Positions 1-6,560 of a stretch of DNA of 64,000 nucleotides are shown here, one piece after another; position 1 is the stretch's first letter, and every line of letters begins with the position of its first letter. Where the stretch lies: assembly GCF_014695375.1 (NCBI RefSeq), contig NZ_JACJOG010000046.1, positions 62,001-126,000 on the forward strand. The letters are read 5' to 3'. The notes beneath the pieces were generated by a model. The model made no database searches. It was not told the DNA's origin and worked only from the letters and a program-made list of their open reading frames with translations. The position numbers and the translations under genes are program-made. The stretch is from Coleofasciculus sp. FACHB-T130 (lineage in GTDB: Bacteria; Cyanobacteriota; Cyanobacteriia; Cyanobacteriales; FACHB-T130).

Positions 1-32
1 CGGCTATAGAAGGGGCAGTACCTTCCCAGTGG
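1..32 (+). tRNA. 3' end of a tRNA-like gene cut by the window edge
   Basis: Only the T arm and the 3' acceptor strand are inside the window. The T stem is GAAGG (9-13) with CCTTC (21-25), and the loop is GGCAGTA rather than the usual TTCRANY. The acceptor strand is CCAGTGG. Nearly the same arm recurs in the Val-TAC gene (655-678) and the Ile-GAT gene (2206-2229), so this is a third member of that set. The anticodon lies outside the window. Confidence 0.55.
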
Positions 33-36
33 ATTT

Positions 37-106
37 CCCTCTGCCAACGGAATAGGATCTGGTGCTACGAACGCCGGACTTGATGGTTCGACTCCATCCA
101 GAGGGG
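37..106 (+). tRNA. tRNA-Arg (ACG), short D arm
   Basis: The acceptor CCCTCTG (37-43) pairs fully with CAGAGGG (99-105). The anticodon stem TGGTG/CGCCG (60-64, 72-76) closes a 7-nt loop CTACGAA with U33 and anticodon ACG. The T arm is GATGG-TTCGACT-CCATC. The D arm is reduced (CC with GG around AACGGAATA). No CCA is encoded. It lies 4 nt from the partial tRNA before it and 3 nt from the next one, so the array is probably cut from one transcript. The sequence differs from standard housekeeping Arg-ACG tRNAs, so it may be a specialised or decaying copy. Confidence 0.75.
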
Positions 107-109
107 TTT

Positions 110-178
110 CCCTTGCCTGCGGGATGCAGACCTAGCCCTCCGAAGGCTGGCGACCAAGTTCGACTCTTGGGCGAGGGG
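110..178 (+). tRNA. tRNA-Arg (CCG), 5-nt D loop
   Basis: The acceptor CCCTTGC (110-116) pairs with GCGAGGG (171-177) with one G-U pair. The D arm is CTGC-GGGAT-GCAG, whose loop of only five bases is unusually small. The anticodon stem TAGCC/GGCTG closes CTCCGAA with anticodon CCG at 140-142. The T arm is CCAAG-TTCGACT-CTTGG. No CCA is encoded. The Arg-CCT gene at 373 has the same acceptor type, D arm and T arm, so the two are duplicates with different anticodons. Confidence 0.78.
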
Positions 179-182
179 TTAT

Positions 183-280
183 TCCGGGATAGCTCAATAG
201 CAGAGTTCGCGGCTGTTAACCGCGTTGTTGTAGGTACTCTCCCTTGAAGGCTGTGCCTACAAGTCCTACTCCCGGAGCCA
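183..280 (+). tRNA. tRNA-Asn (GTT) with a 23-nt insertion in the T loop, CCA encoded
   Basis: The acceptor TCCGGGA (183-189) pairs perfectly with TCCCGGA (270-276), followed by G and an encoded CCA (278-280). The D arm is GCTC/GAGT. The anticodon stem CGCGG/CCGCG is perfect, with loop CTGTTAA and anticodon GTT at 215-217. The T stem GTAGG (230-234) pairs with CCTAC (265-269), but 30 nt lie between them instead of 7. Removing 235-257 would leave the loop TACAAGT, and the insert is flanked by TAC on both sides. It could be an intron-like insert, a small duplication or a decayed gene. The perfect stems argue against simple decay. Confidence 0.65.
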
Positions 281-287
281 ATTTTCA

Positions 288-363
288 CCCGTGTCCTAAC
301 AGACAAAGCATACACACTCGGCTGTTAACCGACAAAACCAAATGCTTTTTCGACTTGCACGGG
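288..363 (+). ncRNA. Y-RNA-like stem-closed RNA carrying an Asn-type anticodon hairpin
   Basis: CCCGTG (288-293) pairs with CACGGG (358-363). Inside follow TCCTAAC on the 5' side and CGACTTG on the 3' side, then the inner stem AAAGCAT with ATGCTTT. This is the same scaffold as the seven elements at 16151-18977. The distal part is only a hairpin, TCGG-CTGTTAA-CCGA (318-332), whose 7-nt loop equals the tRNA-Asn(GTT) anticodon loop of the neighbouring genes. It lies between tRNA-Asn and tRNA-Arg(CCT) in the array, about 14 kb from the Ro60-like gene. Calling it a Y RNA is inference from the scaffold it shares with the elements beside that gene. Confidence 0.65.
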
Positions 364-372
364 ATAAAACTT

Positions 373-441
373 CCCTTACCTGCTGGATGCAGACTTATTC
401 CTCCTAAGAATGGTAGCCAAGTTCGACTCTTGGGTAAGGGG
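373..441 (+). tRNA. tRNA-Arg (CCT), 5-nt D loop
   Basis: CCCTTAC (373-379) pairs perfectly with GTAAGGG (434-440). The D arm is CTGC-TGGAT-GCAG, again with a five-base loop. The anticodon stem TATTC/GAATG closes CTCCTAA with anticodon CCT at 403-405. The T arm CCAAG-TTCGACT-CTTGG is identical to that of the Arg-CCG gene at 110. No CCA is encoded. Confidence 0.78.
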
Positions 442-445
442 TTAA

Positions 446-517
446 TGCCAGATAGCTCAATGGCGGAGCAAGCGGCTGTTAACCGCAAGGTTGTGGGTTC
501 GACCCCCACTCTGGCAG
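446..517 (+). tRNA. tRNA-Asn (GTT)
   Basis: A complete cloverleaf: acceptor TGCCAGA/TCTGGCA, D arm GCTC/GAGC with a GG in the loop, anticodon loop CTGTTAA with GTT at 478-480, and T arm GTGGG-TTCGACC-CCCAC. The top pair of the anticodon stem (A-A) is mismatched. The discriminator is G and CCA is not encoded. It starts four bases after the Arg-CCT gene. It is a second Asn gene in the array and is not identical to the one at 183. Confidence 0.85.
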
Positions 518-529
518 TTTCATTTGTGC

Positions 530-601
530 GGGTGGTTGGCATATCGGCTGTGCAGCTGGCTTTTAACCAGCACCAGATAGGTTCAACTCCTATACCACCC
601 A
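530..601 (+). tRNA. tRNA-Lys (TTT)
   Basis: GGGTGGT (530-536) pairs perfectly with ACCACCC (594-600). The anticodon stem GCTGG/CCAGC closes CTTTTAA with TTT at 562-564. The T arm is ATAGG-TTCAACT-CCTAT. The D stem is only three pairs (GCA/TGC). The discriminator is A and no CCA is encoded. Its anticodon loop, CTTTTAA, is the same one shown by the minimal Y-like RNA at 16151-16220. Confidence 0.85.
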
Positions 602-607
602 TTATTT

Positions 608-679
608 CCACTGGAGACCGAAAAGCGAGGTGCAATGCTTACAACATTGCTGTAGGAGGGGCAGTACCTCCCCGGTGGA
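608..679 (+). tRNA. tRNA-Val (TAC) with a T loop lacking TTC
   Basis: CCACTGG (608-614) pairs with CCGGTGG (672-678). The D arm is ACC/GGT. The anticodon stem CAATG/CATTG closes CTTACAA with TAC at 640-642. The T stem GGAGG/CCTCC is intact but its loop is GGCAGTA, which lacks U54 and U55. Because the same loop is kept in three separate genes of this window (1-32, here, 2159-2230), it looks like a maintained variant and not random decay. Whether it is charged or used by the ribosome cannot be told from sequence. Confidence 0.65.
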
Positions 680-745
680 CTGATTAATGAAATTTTGACT
701 GTTGAGTTTTAGGTTCAAGACGGCTGACACAGGTTTCTCAAGACT

Positions 746-854
746 GCTAATTATCCATTAGTTACGCTACTACTCTAGTCAGGGTATCCTTTGGGGAGGG
801 CAACTTACAGATAAGTGTGTTAAACCGTTCGATGCGGTTCAATAGATAATTAGC
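746..854 (+). ncRNA. Candidate structured RNA closed by a 10-bp stem, with a T-arm-like hairpin
   Basis: GCTAATTATC (746-755) is the perfect complement of GATAATTAGC (845-854). Inside, ACTTA/TAAGT (803-816) forms a tight hairpin. It is followed by AACCG-TTCGATG-CGGTT (823-839), a five-pair stem with a 7-nt loop that reads like a T arm. A diverged copy of the 3' half occurs near 3162-3205, where the stem is broken. I see no anticodon arm or ORF. It could be a tRNA-like RNA, a mobile hairpin, or chance pairing. Confidence 0.35.
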
Positions 855-887
855 GTATCAAAAAAAAATCAGAAAAATTATTAAGTA

Positions 888-1820
888 ATGCTGAAACTGA
901 ATTTGCTGCAAAATGGCTATCACAGCCTTTATCACGCAGTTGAACATTTAGAGTTAGCGGAGCAATCTGTTGATTTTGGCAAAGAATATGACGAAGATGG
1001 TTTTGTCTCATGGAGAGATGAGAAAGGCTGTCTAAAATCTTGGGGAGGAGAGCTTTTTACTAAGCCTCCAAATACTTATCACTACAAGTTTGCAATCTTG
1101 CATCTCATACAAGCACTTGAACTGATTATTAAGGGATACATATATCAGCAGAATCCTAATGATGTCTTCCGAAATAAATCCAGAACCTACACTATTGGGC
1201 TGCCAGATGCCCTAAACAAGCTCATAGCTCTCGAACCATCACTTCTTTCACCACAACAAGTAGCTCTAATCCAGCAGGCAAAAGATATACGTAATGCAAT
1301 TGAGCATTATATGTTTAGCTTTAGATTGGAGGAAGCGCGTGCTGTTTCTCTAGATTTCCTATCCCTGTGTAATTACTTAACCTATCGACTTTTTGGTGTG
1401 ACGCTCACCGAAGAATGGAGTTGGGAACCTTGGACAAATGATTTTGATCCAATTGTGGAGACTTTAGGTGGTTTACTTGCTGAACTTGGTTCAGCAGGCA
1501 CAGAGTCAAAGGAGGAAGTTGCTAAACTTTGGTCTTCCCGCAATGCAAAAGACACTATTTACCTATGTATGAATTGTGGAACCCGTAGTGCATCGATTTT
1601 ACAAGGTACCTGTGTTGTCTGTGGCGAAGTCACTGATGAAGAAGTGGGTAACTTAATAGATGAGCTGGAAGAAATTTCCACTCATATAAACCAACTGCGT
1701 GAAATAAGTATTAAACTCCGAGAAAAAGGTATTGAGCTGCCTTCTGAGATGAGTCAATTATTAGATGGTAATGGTGAAGCATTCTTAAACGAAGATGAAG
1801 ATGAGGAGGAGTACACCTAA
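888..1820 (+). CDS. HEPN-like protein with a C-terminal zinc ribbon
   Basis: A 310-residue cytoplasmic protein, helical for about its first 170 residues. Residues 135-140 read RNAIEH, matching the Rx4-6H motif of HEPN domains, many of which are metal-independent RNases acting on tRNA or mRNA. A CxxC...CxxC knuckle (Cys 227, 230, 242, 245) follows, then a helical, acidic tail. Upstream lie the tRNA array and the 746-854 candidate RNA; no clear ribosome-binding site is visible before the ATG. The HEPN assignment rests on the motif and helical context. Nuclease activity and a tRNA target are inference from the family and the neighbourhood. Confidence 0.6.
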   Translation: MLKLNLLQNGYHSLYHAVEHLELAEQSVDFGKEYDEDGFVSWRDEKGCLKSWGGELFTKPPNTYHYKFAILHLIQALELIIKGYIYQQNPNDVFRNKSRTYTIGLPDALNKLIALEPSLLSPQQVALIQQAKDIRNAIEHYMFSFRLEEARAVSLDFLSLCNYLTYRLFGVTLTEEWSWEPWTNDFDPIVETLGGLLAELGSAGTESKEEVAKLWSSRNAKDTIYLCMNCGTRSASILQGTCVVCGEVTDEEVGNLIDELEEISTHINQLREISIKLREKGIELPSEMSQLLDGNGEAFLNEDEDEEEYT

Positions 1821-2158
1821 CACTTTGCTGTATTGGACAGCTAGTGTCGTCCTAGTTTCCATTACTAGATGATAAGGAGGTTAGGTTTTGGATGTTACAC
1901 AAATGCTGAAAAATGCAGAAAATTCATTATGGGACTTCATAAATAATGTGCTGCAACAGAAGTGCGATCGCTCATCGTCATAGCTTGAGTTAATGCAAGG
2001 AAACCCAACCTATACTTCTGCTTTGCATATACGCCAAGATGAATTTTGCTCTTAGCATTCCAAGGATGCGATCGCTATCAGCTTGTCGATGTGGGATGGA
2101 AAGATGGCAGTACTCGTATTGATGGATGTGTGCTGAGGATGGTACGTCATTACATTAA

Positions 2159-2230
2159 GCACCGGAAGCCAAGAAACGACGCACTGTGCTGATAACGCAG
2201 AGGGAAGAGGGGCAGTACCTCCCCGGTGGT
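2159..2230 (+). tRNA. tRNA-Ile (GAT)-like gene with the GGCAGTA T loop
   Basis: GCACCGG (2159-2165) pairs with CCGGTGG (2223-2229) except at the first position. The anticodon stem CTGTG/CGCAG closes CTGATAA with GAT at 2191-2193. The T arm is AGAGG-GGCAGTA-CCTCC with one mismatch. The D arm is poorly formed. It stands alone, 50 bp before the ATP-grasp gene. It may be a decaying copy of the array tRNAs. Confidence 0.5.
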
Positions 2231-2279
2231 TTGCTTATAATTAGAGATTGCCTGCTAGCATTTAAAGACTTTGTAACTG

Positions 2280-3011
2280 ATGCCAACTCTGATTTTGACT
2301 CCACGCTACACTGACGATTCTCAGGCTTTATGGCGTGCAGCTAATCGTCTGGGTTGGCGAGTCGAGCGACTAATGAACTGGCGGCTACCTGATGAATTAA
2401 AACTTGTACCCGAACCAGTCTTGTATGTGGAAGCATTGATGACAGAGATGATAGCGGAGCAACTTGGACTTCACTTACTTGACGCACCAGATGATTGGCT
2501 ACCCAATTTACCTGAAGAATATCGGAAGCGTTGGGTTTATCTCAGTACCCTCGGTGAAGCACGGAGCATAGAAAAAGCAGCTTTTATCAAACCGCCAAAC
2601 GACAAAAGTTTCCCTGCCCGCGTTTATCAAGGTAAGGAATTGCCAAGCGATTATCCCGATGAGATGCCAGTGCTAATAGCGGAAATTGTGGAGTGGAAAA
2701 AGGAGTTTCGTTGTTTTATTTTGAATCGCTCTCTGAAAACATTCTCAGTCTATCTCCGCGATGGAGAGTTACAGCGAGAGAATGATTTTGTACATACTGA
2801 AGAGGAAGAGTGCGAGGTTCGGGAGTTCATCGAAACTCTACTATCAGATGAACAGGTAGAGATTATTCAGGCATCAGTAATTGACGTAGGTATGATTCAA
2901 GGAAGAGGATGGGCAGTTGTTGAACAAAATGCAGCCTGGGGAGCAGGTTTGTATGGTTGCGATCCCATTGAGGTTTTAGAAGTGCTACGGTATGCTGTTG
3001 TTGCTGCATAA
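2280..3011 (+). CDS. ATP-grasp domain protein (R2K/DUF4343-like)
   Basis: A 243-residue protein. An FIKPPNDKSFPARVY segment near residue 100 and a C-terminal VVEQNAAWGAGLYGCDP segment match the nucleotide- and metal-binding parts of small ATP-grasp ligases of the R2K type. Such enzymes couple ATP hydrolysis to amide or ester bond formation, and R2K members are often found in phage and conflict loci. The substrate is unknown. It directly follows the tRNA-Ile-like gene and lies in the same direction as the HEPN gene, which hints at an RNA- or peptide-modifying role. That link is inference. Confidence 0.65.
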   Translation: MPTLILTPRYTDDSQALWRAANRLGWRVERLMNWRLPDELKLVPEPVLYVEALMTEMIAEQLGLHLLDAPDDWLPNLPEEYRKRWVYLSTLGEARSIEKAAFIKPPNDKSFPARVYQGKELPSDYPDEMPVLIAEIVEWKKEFRCFILNRSLKTFSVYLRDGELQRENDFVHTEEEECEVREFIETLLSDEQVEIIQASVIDVGMIQGRGWAVVEQNAAWGAGLYGCDPIEVLEVLRYAVVAA

Positions 3012-3609
3012 CATATAGTTAGGCTGCAAGTATCACGGTATTTGTACGATGAGCAGTCAGGAAATCAACTAATAAGTTAGGTAGCGGAGCGAAGGAAGGT
3101 TCACTTAGAAAATCGAATGCTCTAAAGACGTTCATCGGTTCCGGTTTCCCTTCCCCATAAGCGTGTTAAACCTCTTCGTGCAGTTGAATAAATAGTTATA
3201 CCGTTAAGCTATTGGTGAGGATAATACTTGAGAATCCTATACCAGAACACAGCATCAGGCTATTCCCTTATTTATGGATAGCATCGCCACTCTCCTTTTA
3301 GTGCAATCAAGTCACCTCGTAGACTAGATTGAGTTATAAAACCAGCAATCCCAGGCTTTTGAATGCCTAACAAACGCTTAGACTAGATGGACGTGGGATA
3401 TCTGATGCTCTTTGAGTTGCGAGAAGCGACAACAGTTTCTCAACAAACACGCGATCGCGCCCACATGATTCAATCTTTATGATGACTGTTTTCTGACACC
3501 TCAGCGGCGTTACCGTTTGGACACTTCATTTCGGAAAAGGGGCGGACAGGTTAATTGTTCCATTTTGCTCAGGAAAGCATTCCTTTTTGAGCAACACCTA
3601 TAATCAATC
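3012..3609. other. Intergenic stretch with a diverged repeat of 812-851
   Basis: No convincing gene. Around 3162-3205 the sequence ATAAGCGTGTTAAACC and what follows aligns with 812-851, but the T-arm-like stem seen there is broken. The segment 3090-3157 has a GAATG/CGTTC pairing that could be an anticodon-arm relic. Nothing else is recognisable. Confidence 0.4.
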
Positions 3610-4245
3610 ATGAGTAAAAAAATGATGTTGCAACCTTTTGTAAGTTTTCTAAAACTGAGTCTTGTCTGCTTAGTTAGCTCCGCTGTCTTAGAGCCAGCGC
3701 AATCCTACGCCCAGTCAGCAGGTTCACTGTCAACCCCTGATGCTACTTTTAAAGGTGTTTTGCAGCAATCAGATGCAGTTCCTTCACAAACAAATGCACC
3801 GCTGAAAGCTCAGGTCAATCCCGAACCAGAATCTCGTCCCCGGCGCAGCTATATCGGTCTTGGAGGTGCTATCGGACTAGCGGGTGATACGACTACCCTA
3901 GGAACGGGAGGTCTAGCGATTCTGACCAAGGTCGGATTTACGGACAACCTGTCTTTGCACGATGCCACAATCATATTTGGCGATCGCACTGCAACTTCGA
4001 TGATTGCCCTAACTGGTGAGTTTCCCATTCGCGGTGCATCTGGACAAACTATTATCTCCCCTTTCCTTGGTGGAGGAGTCATGCTCAGGATTGCCGATGG
4101 TCTGAATATCAGTCCACTTATTTCTGGCGGCGTTGATGTTCCGTTATCAAGAGACTTAACGGGCACGGTACGGGCAAATGCAGGCTTCCCCGCTAATCGC
4201 AATGCTGATGTCGGACTTTTAATTGGAGTTGGTTATAATTTTTGA
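3610..4245 (+). CDS. Secreted or outer-membrane protein, unknown function
   Basis: A 211-residue protein with a signal peptide: a lysine-rich start, a hydrophobic stretch to about residue 26, and an AxA-type site near the QSYAQSAG segment. After a Ser/Gln-rich linker, the last 130 residues are Gly-rich alternating strands that end in GVGYNF with a terminal aromatic residue, as in small outer-membrane beta-barrels. I do not recognise the family more closely. Both neighbours are unrelated, so it is probably transcribed alone. Confidence 0.6.
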   Translation: MSKKMMLQPFVSFLKLSLVCLVSSAVLEPAQSYAQSAGSLSTPDATFKGVLQQSDAVPSQTNAPLKAQVNPEPESRPRRSYIGLGGAIGLAGDTTTLGTGGLAILTKVGFTDNLSLHDATIIFGDRTATSMIALTGEFPIRGASGQTIISPFLGGGVMLRIADGLNISPLISGGVDVPLSRDLTGTVRANAGFPANRNADVGLLIGVGYNF

Positions 4246-4545
4246 GTAACTGGCGTTAATTAGAATGAATTGATTAATTGGTGTTGAATAATTTTAGAAT
4301 AAAAGATATTTGTTTCTATTAACAAACCTTCGTCATTTTAAAAGGTACAGGCAGTAACCATTACCTATTGAAATGACATCTTTTTAAAGCTAAAATAATA
4401 AGTCCCTGTATGGGACGATCTGAAAAGGATGATTATCTAAATCCAAGTTGGGATTCTACAAGCTTTCAAGCTTTTTAGTCCGAGTGACAAGAAGTTTGTC
4501 GAGCGCAACAAATAATTTTTTATCCAACATCAACCGACCGCGCAA
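4246..4545. other. Intergenic, no gene seen
   Basis: AT-rich spacer between the barrel-like protein and dus. It holds a small hairpin, GTCCC-TGTAT-GGGAC (4402-4416), without a T tract. The dus promoter and leader must lie here, but I could not place a convincing -10/-35 pair. Confidence 0.4.
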
Positions 4546-5610
4546 ATGTCACAATCCGCTCTACTTCCGCCTCCTATGTATCCGGGACTGAAATTAACGG
4601 CGCTTGCTCCCATGCAGGATGTGACGGATCTGCTGTTCATGAGCGCGATCGCTAACTATGGCAGTCCTGATTATTTCTTTACTGAGTATTTTCGCGTCCA
4701 TACGAGTTCAAGTTTAGATAAAAATATCCTCAGATCAATTACAGAGAACTCCACCGGACGTCCCATCTTTGCTCAGCTCATTGGTGAGAGTGTTTCCGAT
4801 CTAGTACGCATTGCTAAAGAACTAAGCCGCTATCCTGTCGCGGGTATCGACCTGAATATGGGATGTCCTGCGCCAAGAATTTATCGCAAAAACGTGGGTG
4901 GAGGATTGTTACGCGATCCCGAAAAGATTAGCCAAATCCTTGGCGAGTTGAGGGGGGCTGTCGATGGGCTGTTGACGGTCAAAATGCGAATTGGCTTTGA
5001 AGATACCGCTAATTTCGATCGTATCCTCGACTTGATTAACCTGCACAAAATTGATTTGCTGAGCTTGCACGGTCGTACTGTCAAAGAAATGTATTATGGC
5101 AACGTGCATTACGATCTGATTGCCCATGCCGTACAACGGGTTAATTGCCCAGTTTTAGCCAACGGAAACGTGACATCTGCCGCAACAGCAGCAGCGGTTC
5201 TAGACACGACAGGAGCCGCAGGGGTGATGGTTGGTCGTGCTGCAATCCGAAATCCTTGGATTTTTAAGCAAATTCGCCAATACCTGAGCGGTCAACCTGT
5301 TTCGACCGTAACGCTGGGTGAAGTTCGCGGTTACATTGAGCTACTGCGTCGAACGATGACAGCATGGACAGTACCGGAGAAAGCGCGGGTTAGCTATATG
5401 AAGATGTATCTAAATTACATCGGTCAGAGTGTGGATGCCGCCGGATCTTTTTTAAAAGATATGCGCCTATCCCAGACTGAAGCGGAACTATTTGGAGTAT
5501 GCGATCGCTATTTATTAAGCAACCCCGACCAAGAATTTGCGTCGGAGCCGTATCCTAGACTTCTGGCTCGTCCTAGCTGCGAGACTGCCCGCGAATTGAT
5601 CGCAAACTGA
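4546..5610 (+). CDS. dus: tRNA-dihydrouridine synthase
   Basis: A 354-residue FMN-dependent enzyme that reduces uridines in tRNA D loops to dihydrouridine. The N-terminal APMQDVTD and the NMGCP motif with its conserved Cys (near residues 104-108) are present, followed by GGGLLRDP. VKMRIGFED, LHGRT and ANGNV with GVMVGRAAIRNPW are the usual TIM-barrel FMN-binding elements. A C-terminal helical RNA-binding region follows. Length is normal for the COG0042 family. The tRNA array lies 4 kb upstream, but a dus gene is a housekeeping gene in cyanobacteria, so the proximity may mean nothing. Confidence 0.9.
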   Translation: MSQSALLPPPMYPGLKLTALAPMQDVTDLLFMSAIANYGSPDYFFTEYFRVHTSSSLDKNILRSITENSTGRPIFAQLIGESVSDLVRIAKELSRYPVAGIDLNMGCPAPRIYRKNVGGGLLRDPEKISQILGELRGAVDGLLTVKMRIGFEDTANFDRILDLINLHKIDLLSLHGRTVKEMYYGNVHYDLIAHAVQRVNCPVLANGNVTSAATAAAVLDTTGAAGVMVGRAAIRNPWIFKQIRQYLSGQPVSTVTLGEVRGYIELLRRTMTAWTVPEKARVSYMKMYLNYIGQSVDAAGSFLKDMRLSQTEAELFGVCDRYLLSNPDQEFASEPYPRLLARPSCETARELIAN

Positions 5611-5660
5611 AAATAGAGAATCCAGTGCGATCGCAATCCTAAATGATTCGTGAAGGCGAA

Positions 5661-5690
5661 ATACCCGACAACTCTTACGAAGTCGGGTAT
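5661..5690. terminator. Hairpin between convergent genes
   Basis: ATACCCGAC (5661-5669) and GTCGGGTAT (5682-5690) form a perfect 9-bp stem between dus (+) and the minus-strand gene ending at 5741. There is no long T run, so it may be a weak bidirectional terminator. Confidence 0.5.
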
Positions 5691-5740
5691 CTGAAGGGTT
5701 GCCTCACAACTAAAATTGGATTGCTATTGTTGTAGCGTGT

Positions 5741-6550
5741 TTATTTTGCTGGCACAGCAGCAGTGCAACCAGTAAGAAGTGACGCAGGAACGGGTACATC
5801 AGAATTCGCCAAACCTCGTAATTGCTGTCGATAGGCTACTAACTGACTTTGAGTGTTTGGATCGCGGACAACTTTTCTCATTCGATCGATTACTTTGATC
5901 GCTTGCGTCCAATTTTGAGTGCAGACTGCCTTTTGTAAAGAGGCATTGAGGTTTTCCTTGGGGACGTTTCGGGCTGCCGATGAATTTTTAGTAAGTTTGA
6001 AAGAAGTCAAAAAACCATCAATACTTTTAACTAAGTCTTGTTCTTTATCTGTTACTACGAAGACCTGATAAAATCGTCTCCGGTCTACCAAATAAAATCT
6101 ACTTTTAACGATTACTCCTTGAGAGAGTTGCAGTTTAAATTCTCTTCCGGGGTAACTTCCTAAATTAATATTTCGTTGGCTTAAAAGCTTCCCTTTTGAA
6201 CTATTTGCAAATCCAGTAATTGCCCCAGCCAAGAAACTGTTAACATCACTAGGAGTCTTGATCAGATTAGCCGGGAGGTCGGAATAACCAACGACATAAC
6301 CGGCTTGATTCGGTCGGAAACTCTGGAAGAGTTGGACTTTAATTGGCCCACCTTTAGTCTGAATCGTTTCCTGACTTTGGTTCGGTGCACCGGGCATCAA
6401 CACGGTGAAGCCGCCTGCGCGTGAAGCGAAGGGCTTCCATACCGACTGAGCGAGTAGAATCGGTTGCTCAGCTTGCACTGCATTAATGATGGGAGAGCCA
6501 CCCACCAGGAAGGTGGTTAGGAAAAGAGAACAAAGAAGTGGATTTTTCAT
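5741..6550 (-). CDS. Secreted protein, unknown function
   Basis: Starts at the ATG encoding MKNPLLCSLF; an upstream in-frame ATG at 6580 lacks the signal-peptide context. The first ~26 residues are a typical signal peptide. A mixed alpha/beta domain follows, of a type common in cyanobacterial secreted proteins: it begins WKPFASRAGGFTVLMPG and continues with SYPGREFKL and RFYLVDRRRFYQVFV, then a Cys-containing helical tail. It may be periplasmic. It starts 11 bp from the divergent GTPase gene. No function can be assigned. Confidence 0.6.
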   Translation of the reverse strand: MKNPLLCSLFLTTFLVGGSPIINAVQAEQPILLAQSVWKPFASRAGGFTVLMPGAPNQSQETIQTKGGPIKVQLFQSFRPNQAGYVVGYSDLPANLIKTPSDVNSFLAGAITGFANSSKGKLLSQRNINLGSYPGREFKLQLSQGVIVKSRFYLVDRRRFYQVFVVTDKEQDLVKSIDGFLTSFKLTKNSSAARNVPKENLNASLQKAVCTQNWTQAIKVIDRMRKVVRDPNTQSQLVAYRQQLRGLANSDVPVPASLLTGCTAAVPAK

Positions 6551-6560
6551 TTCAGGTAGA

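Noticed and set aside
1-700. Open frames running through the tRNA array on both strands (up to 147 codons)
   Set aside because: They match tRNA stems and palindromes and have no coding character or homology; the RNA structures explain the sequence.
746-854. A tmRNA or a riboswitch
   Set aside because: There is no tag ORF, no tRNA-Ala-like end, and no known riboswitch motif.
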